Shown here: piece by piece, positions 16,467 through 24,675 of the stretch
How positions within the stretch are numbered: the stretch's first letter is position 1
Layout: each line of letters opens with the position of its first letter
Assembly (NCBI GenBank): GCA_016708585.1
Contig: JADJFK010000019.1
Coordinates: forward strand, 1 to 37,775
Length of the DNA stretch: 37,775 nt
Source of the DNA: Sulfuritalea sp.
Lineage (GTDB): Bacteria; Pseudomonadota; Gammaproteobacteria; Burkholderiales; Rhodocyclaceae
Reading direction: 5' to 3'
Made by a program: the position numbers and the translations under genes
The notes under the pieces: model-generated
The model's database searches: none
What the model was told of the DNA's origin: nothing
What the model saw: only the letters and a program-made list of their open reading frames with translations

Positions 16467-17657
16467 GGAAACGCTGAATAAGCCGCCGCAAAAATCAGCG
16501 ACAAACTGAAATCGAGACGAAATTGTGACGGAAATGTCATTTTCATCGGATGGCCGCCCTGTCTCATGGATGGATGGGGGTGATTTCCCTGCATCCTGCT
16601 CATGCCGGGCGCACTCCTCCCGTCAGCGGTCGTCCCCACTTGCTCACGTTCAGCATCGCCAGCATGGCGAAGGCCCGATTGGCATTTTTCGCCAGGCCGC
16701 GGTAGCGAACCTTGGCAAAGCCCCACAGGCGCTTGAGAGTGAGAAACGGATGTTCGACCTTGGAACGCACACTGGACTTGCGCCGATTGGTTTCCTTGTC
16801 GGCCTCCGTCAGCGGACAGTTTCGGTAGGCGCGTTTGTTGGTGAAGTCCTTCGCCTTGGGCGCTATGCCCTTGAGCCGCTCACGCTGTTCTTTGCCTCGG
16901 TAGGCGCTGTCGCCATAGAACCGTGTTTCCTCGCCGTGCAGAAGGTTTGGTACTTGGTGGCTGTCATGGACGTTCGCGGCGGTGACGCTGGCGCTATGGA
17001 CCAGACCGGTCTGACTATCCGTACCGATGTGCAACTTCATGCCGAAGTGCCATTCGTTGCCCTTCTTGGTTTGATGCATCTCCGGGTCTCGACTCTTCTC
17101 CTGGTTCTTGGTCGAAGGAGGGGCAGCGATCAGCGTGGCATCGACAATCGTGCCGCCCGACAGCTTCATGCCGTTGGCCAGCAGCAATTCGCCCACCTTG
17201 GCGAACAATGCCGCGCCCAAGTCATGCTTCTCCAGCAGATGACGAAAGTTGAGCAGGGTCGTGGCATCCGGCACGCGCTCTCGTCCCAGATCGATCCGGC
17301 AGAACTCGCGGAACACCGCTACATCGTACAGCGCGTCTTCGCAGGCTTCGTCCGCCAGGTTGAACCAGTTGGCCACGCAGTACATCCGCAGCATCCGTTC
17401 CAAGCCCACCGGCGGTCGCCCATTCCCCGCCTTCGGGTAATGCGGTTCGATCAACGCACAGAACTCGGCCCACGGCATCAAACCTTCCATGCGCGCCAGA
17501 AACTCCGCCTTGCGCGTTGCCCTGTTGTGCTTCTCGAATCCTCGTGTCGCCGCCAGCGTCATTTGCTTCATCGTTCCATTCCTTGTGATCAACCTTCCTC
17601 GTCTGACTTCATGACGAAAAAATCGTTCACAGTGGTTGTACCTTATTCAGTGTTTCC
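16467..17657 (-). mobile_element. IS5-family insertion sequence, complete (copy 2)
   Basis: A second complete 1191-bp element in the same orientation. Left repeat GGAAACGCTGAATAAG (16467-16482) and right repeat, inverted, at 17642-17657 differ at one base. The target duplication is CTAG (16463-16466 and 17658-17661), different from copy 1, so this insertion is an independent event. Its right end lies 32 bp upstream of the ATG of the small ORF at 17690, and may have separated that gene from its promoter. Confidence 0.93.
16600..17592 (-). CDS. IS5 family transposase (copy 2)
   Basis: A 330-residue transposase, the same length and with the same DDE residues (D151, D228, E280) as copy 1. By eye there are about 14 amino-acid differences, and many silent differences at wobble positions, so the two elements are related isoforms and not a recent tandem duplication. 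The frame is intact from MITRNGTMKQ to the stop. Confidence 0.95.
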   Translation of the reverse strand: MITRNGTMKQMTLAATRGFEKHNRATRKAEFLARMEGLMPWAEFCALIEPHYPKAGNGRPPVGLERMLRMYCVANWFNLADEACEDALYDVAVFREFCRIDLGRERVPDATTLLNFRHLLEKHDLGAALFAKVGELLLANGMKLSGGTIVDATLIAAPPSTKNQEKSRDPEMHQTKKGNEWHFGMKLHIGTDSQTGLVHSASVTAANVHDSHQVPNLLHGEETRFYGDSAYRGKEQRERLKGIAPKAKDFTNKRAYRNCPLTEADKETNRRKSSVRSKVEHPFLTLKRLWGFAKVRYRGLAKNANRAFAMLAMLNVSKWGRPLTGGVRPA

Positions 17658-17689
17658 CTAGACGTTCGCCCCCCAGCAGGAGATAGGCA

Positions 17690-17890
17690 ATGGAGAATGG
17701 TGGTATCGGAGTTACCTTGGCAATTCAAGACGCCATCAGAGCATTGGTAAAAACTCATCCGAACATGGATGCAATCGCTCGGCAAATGCTCCGCGAGCGC
17801 GAGGAAACCATCGCCCTACTTCTTGGCAAAGGCCATCCAGATTCGATAATCGAAGCCTACAGGGACACAATGGACTCAATGCGCCCCTGA
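17690..17890 (+). pseudogene. Small hypothetical protein, 3' end cut by an IS3-type element
   Basis: A 66-codon ORF starting MENGGIGVTLAIQDAIRALV, preceded by a good AGGAGA ribosome site. I do not recognise the family; it is mostly helical with no signal peptide. Its stop codon TGA (17888-17890) is the first three bases of the IS3-type left inverted repeat (TGACCTG), so the end is not native. Removing the element and one CCCC copy joins codon 66 to CAT at 19070 and extends the protein by ten residues (HADGSNMNPP) to a TGA at 19100-19102. The native protein was probably 76 residues. The loss of ten terminal residues may be tolerated. Confidence 0.7.
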
Positions 17891-19065
17891 CCTGTCCTGA
17901 ATTTCTCGGACCAGCCTGATCTAGAGATAATGGCTCCTCAGACGAGGAGTTGGCATGAAGAAGAGCAGGTACAGCGAAGAGCAGATTGTCAGGATATTGC
18001 GCGAGGCGGATCGGGTACGGTGGTTGATGTTGCCAAGCGGCCGGCGTCAGCGAGGCATCGATCTACGCCTGGCGCAAGCGGTCCGGCGAGATGGTCAGCA
18101 GTGATGTAAAGCGGCTCAAGACACTGAATCCGAGAACACACGGCTGAAGAAGCTGGTCGCCGAGCGGGATCTCGAAATCGAAGTGATGAAGGAGATCGCC
18201 GCAAAAAAATGGTGAGCGCACAGGTTCGCCGGGAACAGACCCGTTTTGCAATGAAACGCGGGCTGAGCCAACGGCGGGCGTGCGCTGCTGCGTCAGTCGG
18301 TCTTGTATCAACTATGAGGCGAAGATGCCCACCAAGAATGCCCCGGTGATTGAAGCGATGCGCACGCTCTCGGGCCAGTATCCGCGCTCGGGATGCGCCG
18401 CATCCGCGTCATGCTGGCCCGTGAGGGAATCGTGGTGGGCAGGACCGATGTGCCTCGCTTTGGGCCAAGGCGGGTCTGCAAGTACCGGGAAAGAGGCGCC
18501 GGCGTCGCATTGGGAAACCGGCCCAGGCCGCATGCGCCTGCCGCCAGGAATTCGGTGTGGTGCTCGACTTCGTGTTCGATGCCTGCGCCAATGGCCAGCA
18601 GTTGAAATGCCTGACGCTGGTCGATGAATACACGGGAATGCCTGGTCATCGACGTGGCGGGATCGGATCCGGTCGCGCCGCGTCATCGACGTCCTGGTCG
18701 ACGATCAGCGTGCATGGCGCAGCGCACATCCGCTCCGACAACGGCCCGGAATTCGTCAGCACGGCCCTGATGAAATGGGCGCTGGAGCAGCAGATCGAGA
18801 CGGCCTTCATCGACCCGGCAAGCCCTGGCAGAACGGCACCAACAAGCTTCAACGGCAAGTTTCGGGATGAGTGCCTGGCGATGGAATGGTTTCGCAACCG
18901 GATCAAGCCAGGATCGTCATTGAAGACTGGCGGATTCACTACAATGAGGTCCGACCGCATTCGAGTTTGCAGTACACCCCGGCGGAATTCCGCCGGGTTG
19001 CGAAATCAGTTCAACAACCGGCACGAATCTCAGATCGAATTGGTCCGATAAAACCAGTCAGGTCA
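17888..19065 (+). mobile_element. IS3-family (IS407-like) element, decayed
   Basis: A 1178-bp element with imperfect inverted ends: TGACCTG...TCGGACCA on the left and TGACCTG...TCGGACCA read inward from 19065 on the right. CCCC flanks both ends (17884-17887 and 19066-19069), matching the 4-bp duplication of IS407-type elements. Both internal ORFs carry several frameshifts, so the element cannot code for a full transposase. The ends are preserved and could still be used by a related transposase elsewhere. Confidence 0.85.
17955..19050 (+). pseudogene. IS3-type orfA/orfB transposase, multiply frameshifted
   Basis: OrfA starts at 17955 (MKKSRYSEEQIVRILREADR) and shifts frame right after; its later part is legible as the LKKLVAERDLEIEVMKEIA coiled-coil end before a run of seven A, the usual site of -1 frameshifting into orfB. 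OrfB remains are legible as SRSCINYEAKMPTKNAPVIE, VLDFVFDACANGQQLKCLTL, IRSDNGPEFVSTALMKWA and NGKFRDECLAMEWF, which are the integrase-core D, D and E regions of IS3 transposases, in different frames. At least four shifts are needed to join them. It is clearly dead. Confidence 0.88.
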
Positions 19066-19102
19066 CCCCCATGCCGACGGGTCCAACATGAATCCACCTT
19101 GA

Positions 19103-19374
19103 TGGAATCGCGCTACCCATCAGTGCCGACGCCAGCCGTGGTTCTCAGTCGAGATAACCGTCAAAAATCCTTTTCTGGCGCGTATGTTTTGAGCTTAACG
19201 CCCCAATAACGATCATCACTCAGTTGCACGTTCGCACCTCTGATCTGACAAAGAAAACTTTCGTCTAAGCAAAATCCTAGTCCGATTTTTTGCTCTGGCC
19301 CCGATTTGCATTGAAGGGAGATTAGGTCTAGCCTGAAAACCGTAGTCAATGCCCAGCGAGACGACCATAGCGGA
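19103..19374. other. Intergenic region without a recognised gene
   Basis: A 270-bp spacer between the IS3 remnant and the PAS-GGDEF-EAL gene. The first bases belong to the restored tail of the small ORF. It contains some T-rich stretches that may be part of a promoter for the downstream gene, but no convincing -10/-35 pair, and no RNA gene that I can identify. Confidence 0.5.
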
Positions 19375-21897
19375 TTGCCGATAGTGGAAGCCAAGCCACC
19401 GCCTCCTGTTACCGAACAGGATCTGCTCGACAGGATCATCCAGGGTTCCCCGGTACCGACCTTCGTGATAGACCGGGAGCATCGGGTGACCCACTGGAAT
19501 CGTGCCTGCGAAGTCGTGCTCCACTATCCTGCCGCCGCGATGATCGGCAGCCGCGACCAGTGGCGCCCGTTCTACCCCCAGCCGCGCCCCGTCATGGCCG
19601 ATCTGGTGGTATCCGGCGACATCGATGCCGTCGCCACCTTCTATGAGGGCAAATATCGGCGCTCGACCATCATTCCCGGCTCCTACGAGGCCGAGGACTA
19701 CTTCCCCAACATGGGCGATGGCGGCACCTGGCTGTACTTCACCGCGGCCTCGCTGTCCAACAGTGGCGGCGAACTGATCGGCGCCATCGAGACGCTGCAG
19801 GACATCACCCAGCGCAAACGCGCCGACGAGGCCTTCACGCAGATCGAGGCGCGCATGGCCGCGTTGCTGGACGAGCAACGACTGATTTTCGACAACGCCC
19901 ATGTCGGCATCGCCCTGATCAAGGATCGGGTCTTCCTCAACTGCAACCGGCGACTTGCCGAGATCTTCGGTTTCGGCACACCGGAAGAAATGATAGGCAA
20001 GAGCACCGAGATCACGTTTCCGTCCCGCGAGGACTGGATCGCCCTGGGCAAGGCGGCCTATCGCGACCTGGCCGAACAGGGCTACTGCAACCGCGAAATC
20101 CGCAATCGGCGACGCGACGGGAGCGTCTTCTGGTGCGAATTGTCGGGCCGGCCGCTCGACTCCGCGGCCCCGCATAGCGGTTCGATCTGGGCCTACACCG
20201 ATATCAGCCAGCGCAAGCGTCACGAAGCCGAACTGCAGCTGGCCGATACCGTCTTCGCCAATTCGCTCGAAGCCATGCTGATCACCGACAGCGAGGGCAC
20301 CATCATCCGGGTCAACCCCGCCTTTACCGCCATCACCGGATATGCCGCCGCCGAGGTCATCGGCCAGAACCCGCGCATCCTGAAATCCGGGCGCCACGAG
20401 CCGGAGTTCTACCGGGAGATGTGGCAGGCGATTCTGGGCAAAGGGACCTGGGAAGGCGAAGTCTGGGACAAGCGCAAGAACGGCGAGGTGTTTCCGAAGT
20501 GGCTGACCATCTCGGCAACGCGCGACGCCAACGGCGAAATCAAGAGCTTCGTCTCGTGTTTTTCCGACATTTCCCTGCGCAAGGCCACGGAGGAAAAGAT
20601 CCAGTTTCTCGCGCACCACGACCCGCTCACCGGCCTGCCCAATCGACTGCTGCTGCGCGACCGCTTCAGCCAGATGCGGGATCTGCACAGGCGTTCGGGC
20701 AAGCGCATGGCCTTCATCTACCTGGACCTCGATCACTTCAAGCGCATCAACGATTCGCTTGGCCATCCGGTGGGCGACGCCCTGCTGATCGCCGTCGTCG
20801 GCCGCCTCAGGACCTGCCTGCGGGATTCGGACACGCTGAGCCGCCAGGGCGGCGACGAATTCATCCTGCTGCTGGGCGAAGTCGACGGCCCCGAGGCGGT
20901 GGCGCGCATCGCCGAGAAGATACAGAACGGCCTGCTGCAGCCGTTCGAGATCGAGCCGCACAGCCTCAGCACGTCGGCGTCGCTCGGCATCGCGCTGTCG
21001 CCCGACGACGGCACCGACTTCGACACCCTGCTGCAGAAGGCCGATACGGCGATGTATCACGCCAAGGAATCCGGGCGCCAGGCCTTCAGCTTTTTCTCGA
21101 CGGAAATGAACGCGCGGGCCAATCGCCGGCTCAGCCTGACCAACCGCCTGCGCCGTGCCATCGACCGACAGGAACTGAGCCTGTGCTACCAGCCGCAGGT
21201 GTATGCCGATTCCCGCCACATCTTCGGCGCCGAAGCGCTGCTGCGATGGAACCAGGCGGACGGCAGCAGCGTCTCGCCGCTGGAATTCATCCCGATTGCC
21301 GAGGAATCCGGACTGATCCTGCCCATCGGCGACTGGGTGCTGGCCGAAGCCTGTCGCCAGGCCCGCCGCTGGAAGGATGGCGGCAATGACTGGAAGATAG
21401 CCGTCAATGTTTCCGGCAAGCAGCTGTTGCGCACCGAAGTGGTCGAGGAACTGCGGCGACACACGCGGGATGCCGGCATCTCGCCGCAGCAGATCGAGAT
21501 CGAACTGACCGAATCCACCCTGATGGAAGACAGCGAATCGGTCTGCGACGTCATCGCCGAGCTCAAGTCGATCGGCACCAGCGTCGCCATCGACGATTTC
21601 GGCACCGGGTATTCGAGCCTGTCCTACCTGAAGCGCTTCCGCGTCGACAAACTCAAGATCGATCGCTCCTTCATCGCCGACATGAATCGGGACAGCACGG
21701 GCGGCGCGCTGGCCCAGGCCGTGATCGGCATTGCGCGTTCGCTCAAGCTGCGCGCGATCGCCGAAGGGGTGGAAACCGTCGGGCAGCTGGACCTGGTGCA
21801 GCGCTATGGCTGCAACGAGATCCAGGGCAATTATTTCAGCCAGCCGCTGACGGCCGAAAAGTTCGAGGCATTCGCCAGGGCGCATCGGGCCCACTGA
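19375..21897 (+). CDS. PAS-GGDEF-EAL c-di-GMP turnover protein
   Basis: An approximately 840-residue signalling protein with three PAS-like domains (about 10-130, 150-280, 285-410), each ending in a DITQRKR/DISQRKR/DISLRKA motif, then GGDEF (about 415-575) and EAL (about 590-835). GGDEF is intact at 492-496 (RQGGDEF) with an RxxD inhibitory site (RDSD) just upstream. EAL is intact at 620-622 (FGAEALLRW), with ELTES, IDDFGTGYSSL, KIDRSFI and AEGVE. Both cyclase and phosphodiesterase activity are plausible. There is no transmembrane segment, so it is cytoplasmic. The start is uncertain: the frame has no ATG, TTG at 19375 or GTG at 19384 are the candidates, and neither has a strong ribosome site. 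Confidence 0.9.
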   Translation: MPIVEAKPPPPVTEQDLLDRIIQGSPVPTFVIDREHRVTHWNRACEVVLHYPAAAMIGSRDQWRPFYPQPRPVMADLVVSGDIDAVATFYEGKYRRSTIIPGSYEAEDYFPNMGDGGTWLYFTAASLSNSGGELIGAIETLQDITQRKRADEAFTQIEARMAALLDEQRLIFDNAHVGIALIKDRVFLNCNRRLAEIFGFGTPEEMIGKSTEITFPSREDWIALGKAAYRDLAEQGYCNREIRNRRRDGSVFWCELSGRPLDSAAPHSGSIWAYTDISQRKRHEAELQLADTVFANSLEAMLITDSEGTIIRVNPAFTAITGYAAAEVIGQNPRILKSGRHEPEFYREMWQAILGKGTWEGEVWDKRKNGEVFPKWLTISATRDANGEIKSFVSCFSDISLRKATEEKIQFLAHHDPLTGLPNRLLLRDRFSQMRDLHRRSGKRMAFIYLDLDHFKRINDSLGHPVGDALLIAVVGRLRTCLRDSDTLSRQGGDEFILLLGEVDGPEAVARIAEKIQNGLLQPFEIEPHSLSTSASLGIALSPDDGTDFDTLLQKADTAMYHAKESGRQAFSFFSTEMNARANRRLSLTNRLRRAIDRQELSLCYQPQVYADSRHIFGAEALLRWNQADGSSVSPLEFIPIAEESGLILPIGDWVLAEACRQARRWKDGGNDWKIAVNVSGKQLLRTEVVEELRRHTRDAGISPQQIEIELTESTLMEDSESVCDVIAELKSIGTSVAIDDFGTGYSSLSYLKRFRVDKLKIDRSFIADMNRDSTGGALAQAVIGIARSLKLRAIAEGVETVGQLDLVQRYGCNEIQGNYFSQPLTAEKFEAFARAHRAH

Positions 21898-21954
21898 TCC
21901 GTTCATTGCCCGAGGCTCGCGGCTGCGTCCGACTTCAATGCATAATCGGGGTCG

Positions 21955-24675
21955 ATGACACGATTGCAATCCCGAACGGCGACCACGGTGGCGACGTCGG
22001 CCGATGGAGGCTGGCATGCCCTGTCCGCGAACGAAGCACTGGCCCACCACGGGGTGGACCCGGCGCACGGCCTGGCCGAAGATGAGGCCGCAACGCGCCT
22101 CGCCAGGCACGGACCGAACCGTCCCAGCCAGCAGCCCGGACGCAGCGCGTTCTCGCGCTTTTTCGGCCAGATGAAGGAACCGCTGGTGCTGGTGCTGATC
22201 GCCTCCGGCATCGTCACCGGCGCCTTGGGCGAATGGATCGACAGCTCGGTCATCTTCGGCGTGGTGCTGGTCAATGCGGTGATCGGCTACCTGCAGGAAG
22301 ACAAGGCGGAAGCCGCGCTGGCGGCCCTGGCGCGCGCGGTCGCCACCGAAGTCACCGTGATCCGCGACGGCCGGCGGCGGCGCATGGATGCCGTGCATCT
22401 GGTGCCCGGCGACGTGGTCTGGCTTGCGGCCGGCGACAAGGTGCCGGCCGACCTGCGCATCCTCTCCGGGCGCCAGCTGCGCACGGTGGAAGCCGCGCTG
22501 ACCGGCGAGGCCGCCCCGATCGACAAGCATCACGACCCGCTGCCGCACGACACGCTGCTCGCCGACCGCCGCAACATGGCCTATGCCGGAACCACGGTGG
22601 TCGCCGGCCAGGGCAACGGCCTGGTGGTGGCCACGGCGGACGCCACCGAAACCGGCCGCATCTCGGGCCTGATCGCCGGCGCCCCGGAAATCGCCACGCC
22701 GCTGACGAAAAAGATGGGCGAGTTCGCCGGCCTGCTGCTGTGGGTGATCCTCGGCCTCGCCGCACTCACTTTCGCCATCGGCGTGCTGCGCGGCGAGAGC
22801 TGGGTGGCGATGCTGATTGCTGCCGTGGCGCTGGCCGTCGGCGCCATTCCCGAAGGCCTGCCGGCGGCAATGAGCATCACGCTGGCGATCGGCGTCGGGC
22901 GCATGGCCAAGCGCCGCGCCATCATCCGCCACCTGCCTGCGGTCGAAGCCCTGGGCAGCACCACGGTGATCTGCTCGGACAAGACCGGCACGCTGACCGA
23001 AAACGCGATGACGGTGACCGAACTGTGGGCCGGCGGCGAAGCCTTCATCGTCGATGGTCAGGGCTACCGGCCGGAGGGCCGGGTCCAGCGCGGCGAAACC
23101 GCCGTGGCGCCGGCGCCGACTTCCGGGATTGCCCTGCACCAGACCCTGCTGGCCGGGGTGCTGTGCAACGACGCGGCGCTCTACCACGAACACGGACAAT
23201 GGCAGATCACCGGCGATCCGACCGAGGCCGCGCTGCTGGTCGTGGCGCGCAAGGCGGGGCTCGACGAAACCACGCTGCGCAGCGTGTTCCCGCGCCGCGA
23301 CGAACTCCCCTTCGATTCGGCGCGCCAGACCATGGCCACCCTGCACGAGGTCGAAGGCCAGCCGGTGGCCTATGTCAAGGGCGCCATCGAAAAGCTGCTG
23401 CCCGCCTGCCGCGCCATGCTCGCCGCCGACGGCAGCGAAACGGCGCTGGAGCCGGCGGCGCTGGAAGCGGTCGCCGCCCTGATGGCGGCGCGCGGCCTGC
23501 GCGTGCTGGCGCTGGCGCGCCGCCATCTGGCCGCCGACGAGGCCATCGACGAGGCGGCGATCGGCCGCGACCTGGTGTTCCTCGGCCTCGCCGGCATGAT
23601 CGATCCGCCGCGCGCGCGCGCCATCGGCGCGGTGCGCACCTGCCATGCGGCCGGCATCGTGGTGAAGATGATCACCGGCGACCACGCCGTAACCGCCCGC
23701 TCGATCGCCGCGCAGATCGGCATCGTCGCCGACGGCCACGCCGCCGAGGTGCTGACCGGCCGCGACCTGGCCCGCCTCGGCGATGCCGAACTGCAGGCCG
23801 CCGCCTGCCGCGTCAACGTCTTCGCCCGCGTCGAACCCGAACAGAAGCTGCGCCTGGTGCGCGCCCTGCAGGCGCAGGGCGAGGTGGTGGCGATGACCGG
23901 CGACGGCGTGAACGACGCCCCGGCGCTGAAGCAGGCCGACATCGGCATCGCCATGGGGCTGGGCGGCACCGACGTCGCCAAGGAAGCGGCGGCGATGGTG
24001 CTGACCGACGACAACTTCGCCACCATCGAGGCCGCGGTGGAGGAAGGGCGCGGCATCTACGACAACCTGGTGAAATTCATCACCTGGACCCTGCCGACCA
24101 ATATCGGCGAGGGCCTGGTGATCCTCGCCGCCATCGTTGTCGGCGCCACGCTGCCGATCACGCCGCTGCAAATCCTCTGGATCAACATGACCACCGCCGT
24201 GCTGCTCGGCCTGCCGCTGGCCTTCGAGCCGGCCGAGCGCGGCATCATGCGCCGCCCGCCGCGGCCGCCGGGGGCGCGGGTGCTCGACACGGTGCTGGTC
24301 GAGCGCATCGTGCTGGTCGGCCTCCTGATGCTGGCGGGATCCTTCGGCATGTTCCTGCTGGCACTCGACCGCGGCCAGGGCATGGCCGAGGCGCGCACCA
24401 TCGCCATGAACGTGTTCGTCGCGATCGAGATCGTCTACCTCTTCAGCTGCCGCTCGCTGCGCCTGCCGGTGACGGCCATCAACCTGTTTTCCAACCCCTG
24501 GGTCTGGGCCGGAGCAGGCCTGCAACTGGCGTTGCAGATGGCGATCACCTACTGGGCGCCGATGAACCTGGCGTTCTCCACGGCACCGATCCCGCTGCAA
24601 GCCTGGGGCGAGATCAGCGCCATCGCGCTGGTCGCCATGCTGGTGATCGAAATCGAGAAGCGCCTCAGGCGCTGA
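21955..24675 (+). CDS. P-type cation-transporting ATPase (P2-like)
   Basis: A 906-residue P-type ATPase of the Ca2+/Na+ pump-like branch. The phosphorylation motif DKTGTLTE has D342. PEGLPAAMSITLAIGV is the M4 segment, MTGDGVNDAPALKQADIG the hinge motif and LTGEAAPI the actuator loop (TGEA, where TGES is usual). M5 contains NIGEGLVIL, keeping the N and E that bind Ca2+ in SERCA. M6 reads WINMTTAVLLGL, with Ala where Ca2+ pumps have Asp (NLVTDG), so the ion may not be Ca2+. The N-terminal cation-ATPase domain (LAEDEAATRLARHG) is present. A short repeat copy lies at 23101-23124 and encodes AVAPAPTSG in the nucleotide-binding domain. The stop abuts that of the convergent thioredoxin-like gene. 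Confidence 0.9.
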   Translation: MTRLQSRTATTVATSADGGWHALSANEALAHHGVDPAHGLAEDEAATRLARHGPNRPSQQPGRSAFSRFFGQMKEPLVLVLIASGIVTGALGEWIDSSVIFGVVLVNAVIGYLQEDKAEAALAALARAVATEVTVIRDGRRRRMDAVHLVPGDVVWLAAGDKVPADLRILSGRQLRTVEAALTGEAAPIDKHHDPLPHDTLLADRRNMAYAGTTVVAGQGNGLVVATADATETGRISGLIAGAPEIATPLTKKMGEFAGLLLWVILGLAALTFAIGVLRGESWVAMLIAAVALAVGAIPEGLPAAMSITLAIGVGRMAKRRAIIRHLPAVEALGSTTVICSDKTGTLTENAMTVTELWAGGEAFIVDGQGYRPEGRVQRGETAVAPAPTSGIALHQTLLAGVLCNDAALYHEHGQWQITGDPTEAALLVVARKAGLDETTLRSVFPRRDELPFDSARQTMATLHEVEGQPVAYVKGAIEKLLPACRAMLAADGSETALEPAALEAVAALMAARGLRVLALARRHLAADEAIDEAAIGRDLVFLGLAGMIDPPRARAIGAVRTCHAAGIVVKMITGDHAVTARSIAAQIGIVADGHAAEVLTGRDLARLGDAELQAAACRVNVFARVEPEQKLRLVRALQAQGEVVAMTGDGVNDAPALKQADIGIAMGLGGTDVAKEAAAMVLTDDNFATIEAAVEEGRGIYDNLVKFITWTLPTNIGEGLVILAAIVVGATLPITPLQILWINMTTAVLLGLPLAFEPAERGIMRRPPRPPGARVLDTVLVERIVLVGLLMLAGSFGMFLLALDRGQGMAEARTIAMNVFVAIEIVYLFSCRSLRLPVTAINLFSNPWVWAGAGLQLALQMAITYWAPMNLAFSTAPIPLQAWGEISAIALVAMLVIEIEKRLRR
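23101..23124 (-). repeat. Dispersed repeat, short form, inside the ATPase gene
   Basis: GCCGTGGCGCCGGCGCCGAC followed by TTCC, the reverse complement of the short core. It encodes AVAPAPTSG in frame in a variable stretch between RVQRGET and ALHQTLL. Confidence 0.5.

Noticed and set aside
15232..17661. Composite transposon made of the two IS5-type elements
   Set aside because: The 40 bp between them carry no gene, and each element has its own target duplication, so the pair did not arrive as one unit.
19216..24600. A very long open frame (about 1,794 codons) on the minus strand opposite the PAS-GGDEF-EAL and ATPase genes
   Set aside because: It is an antisense shadow: the sense-strand proteins have clear domains and catalytic motifs, and the antisense translation is compositionally biased (H, R, Q, D rich) with no domain. 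GC-rich genes commonly give such frames.
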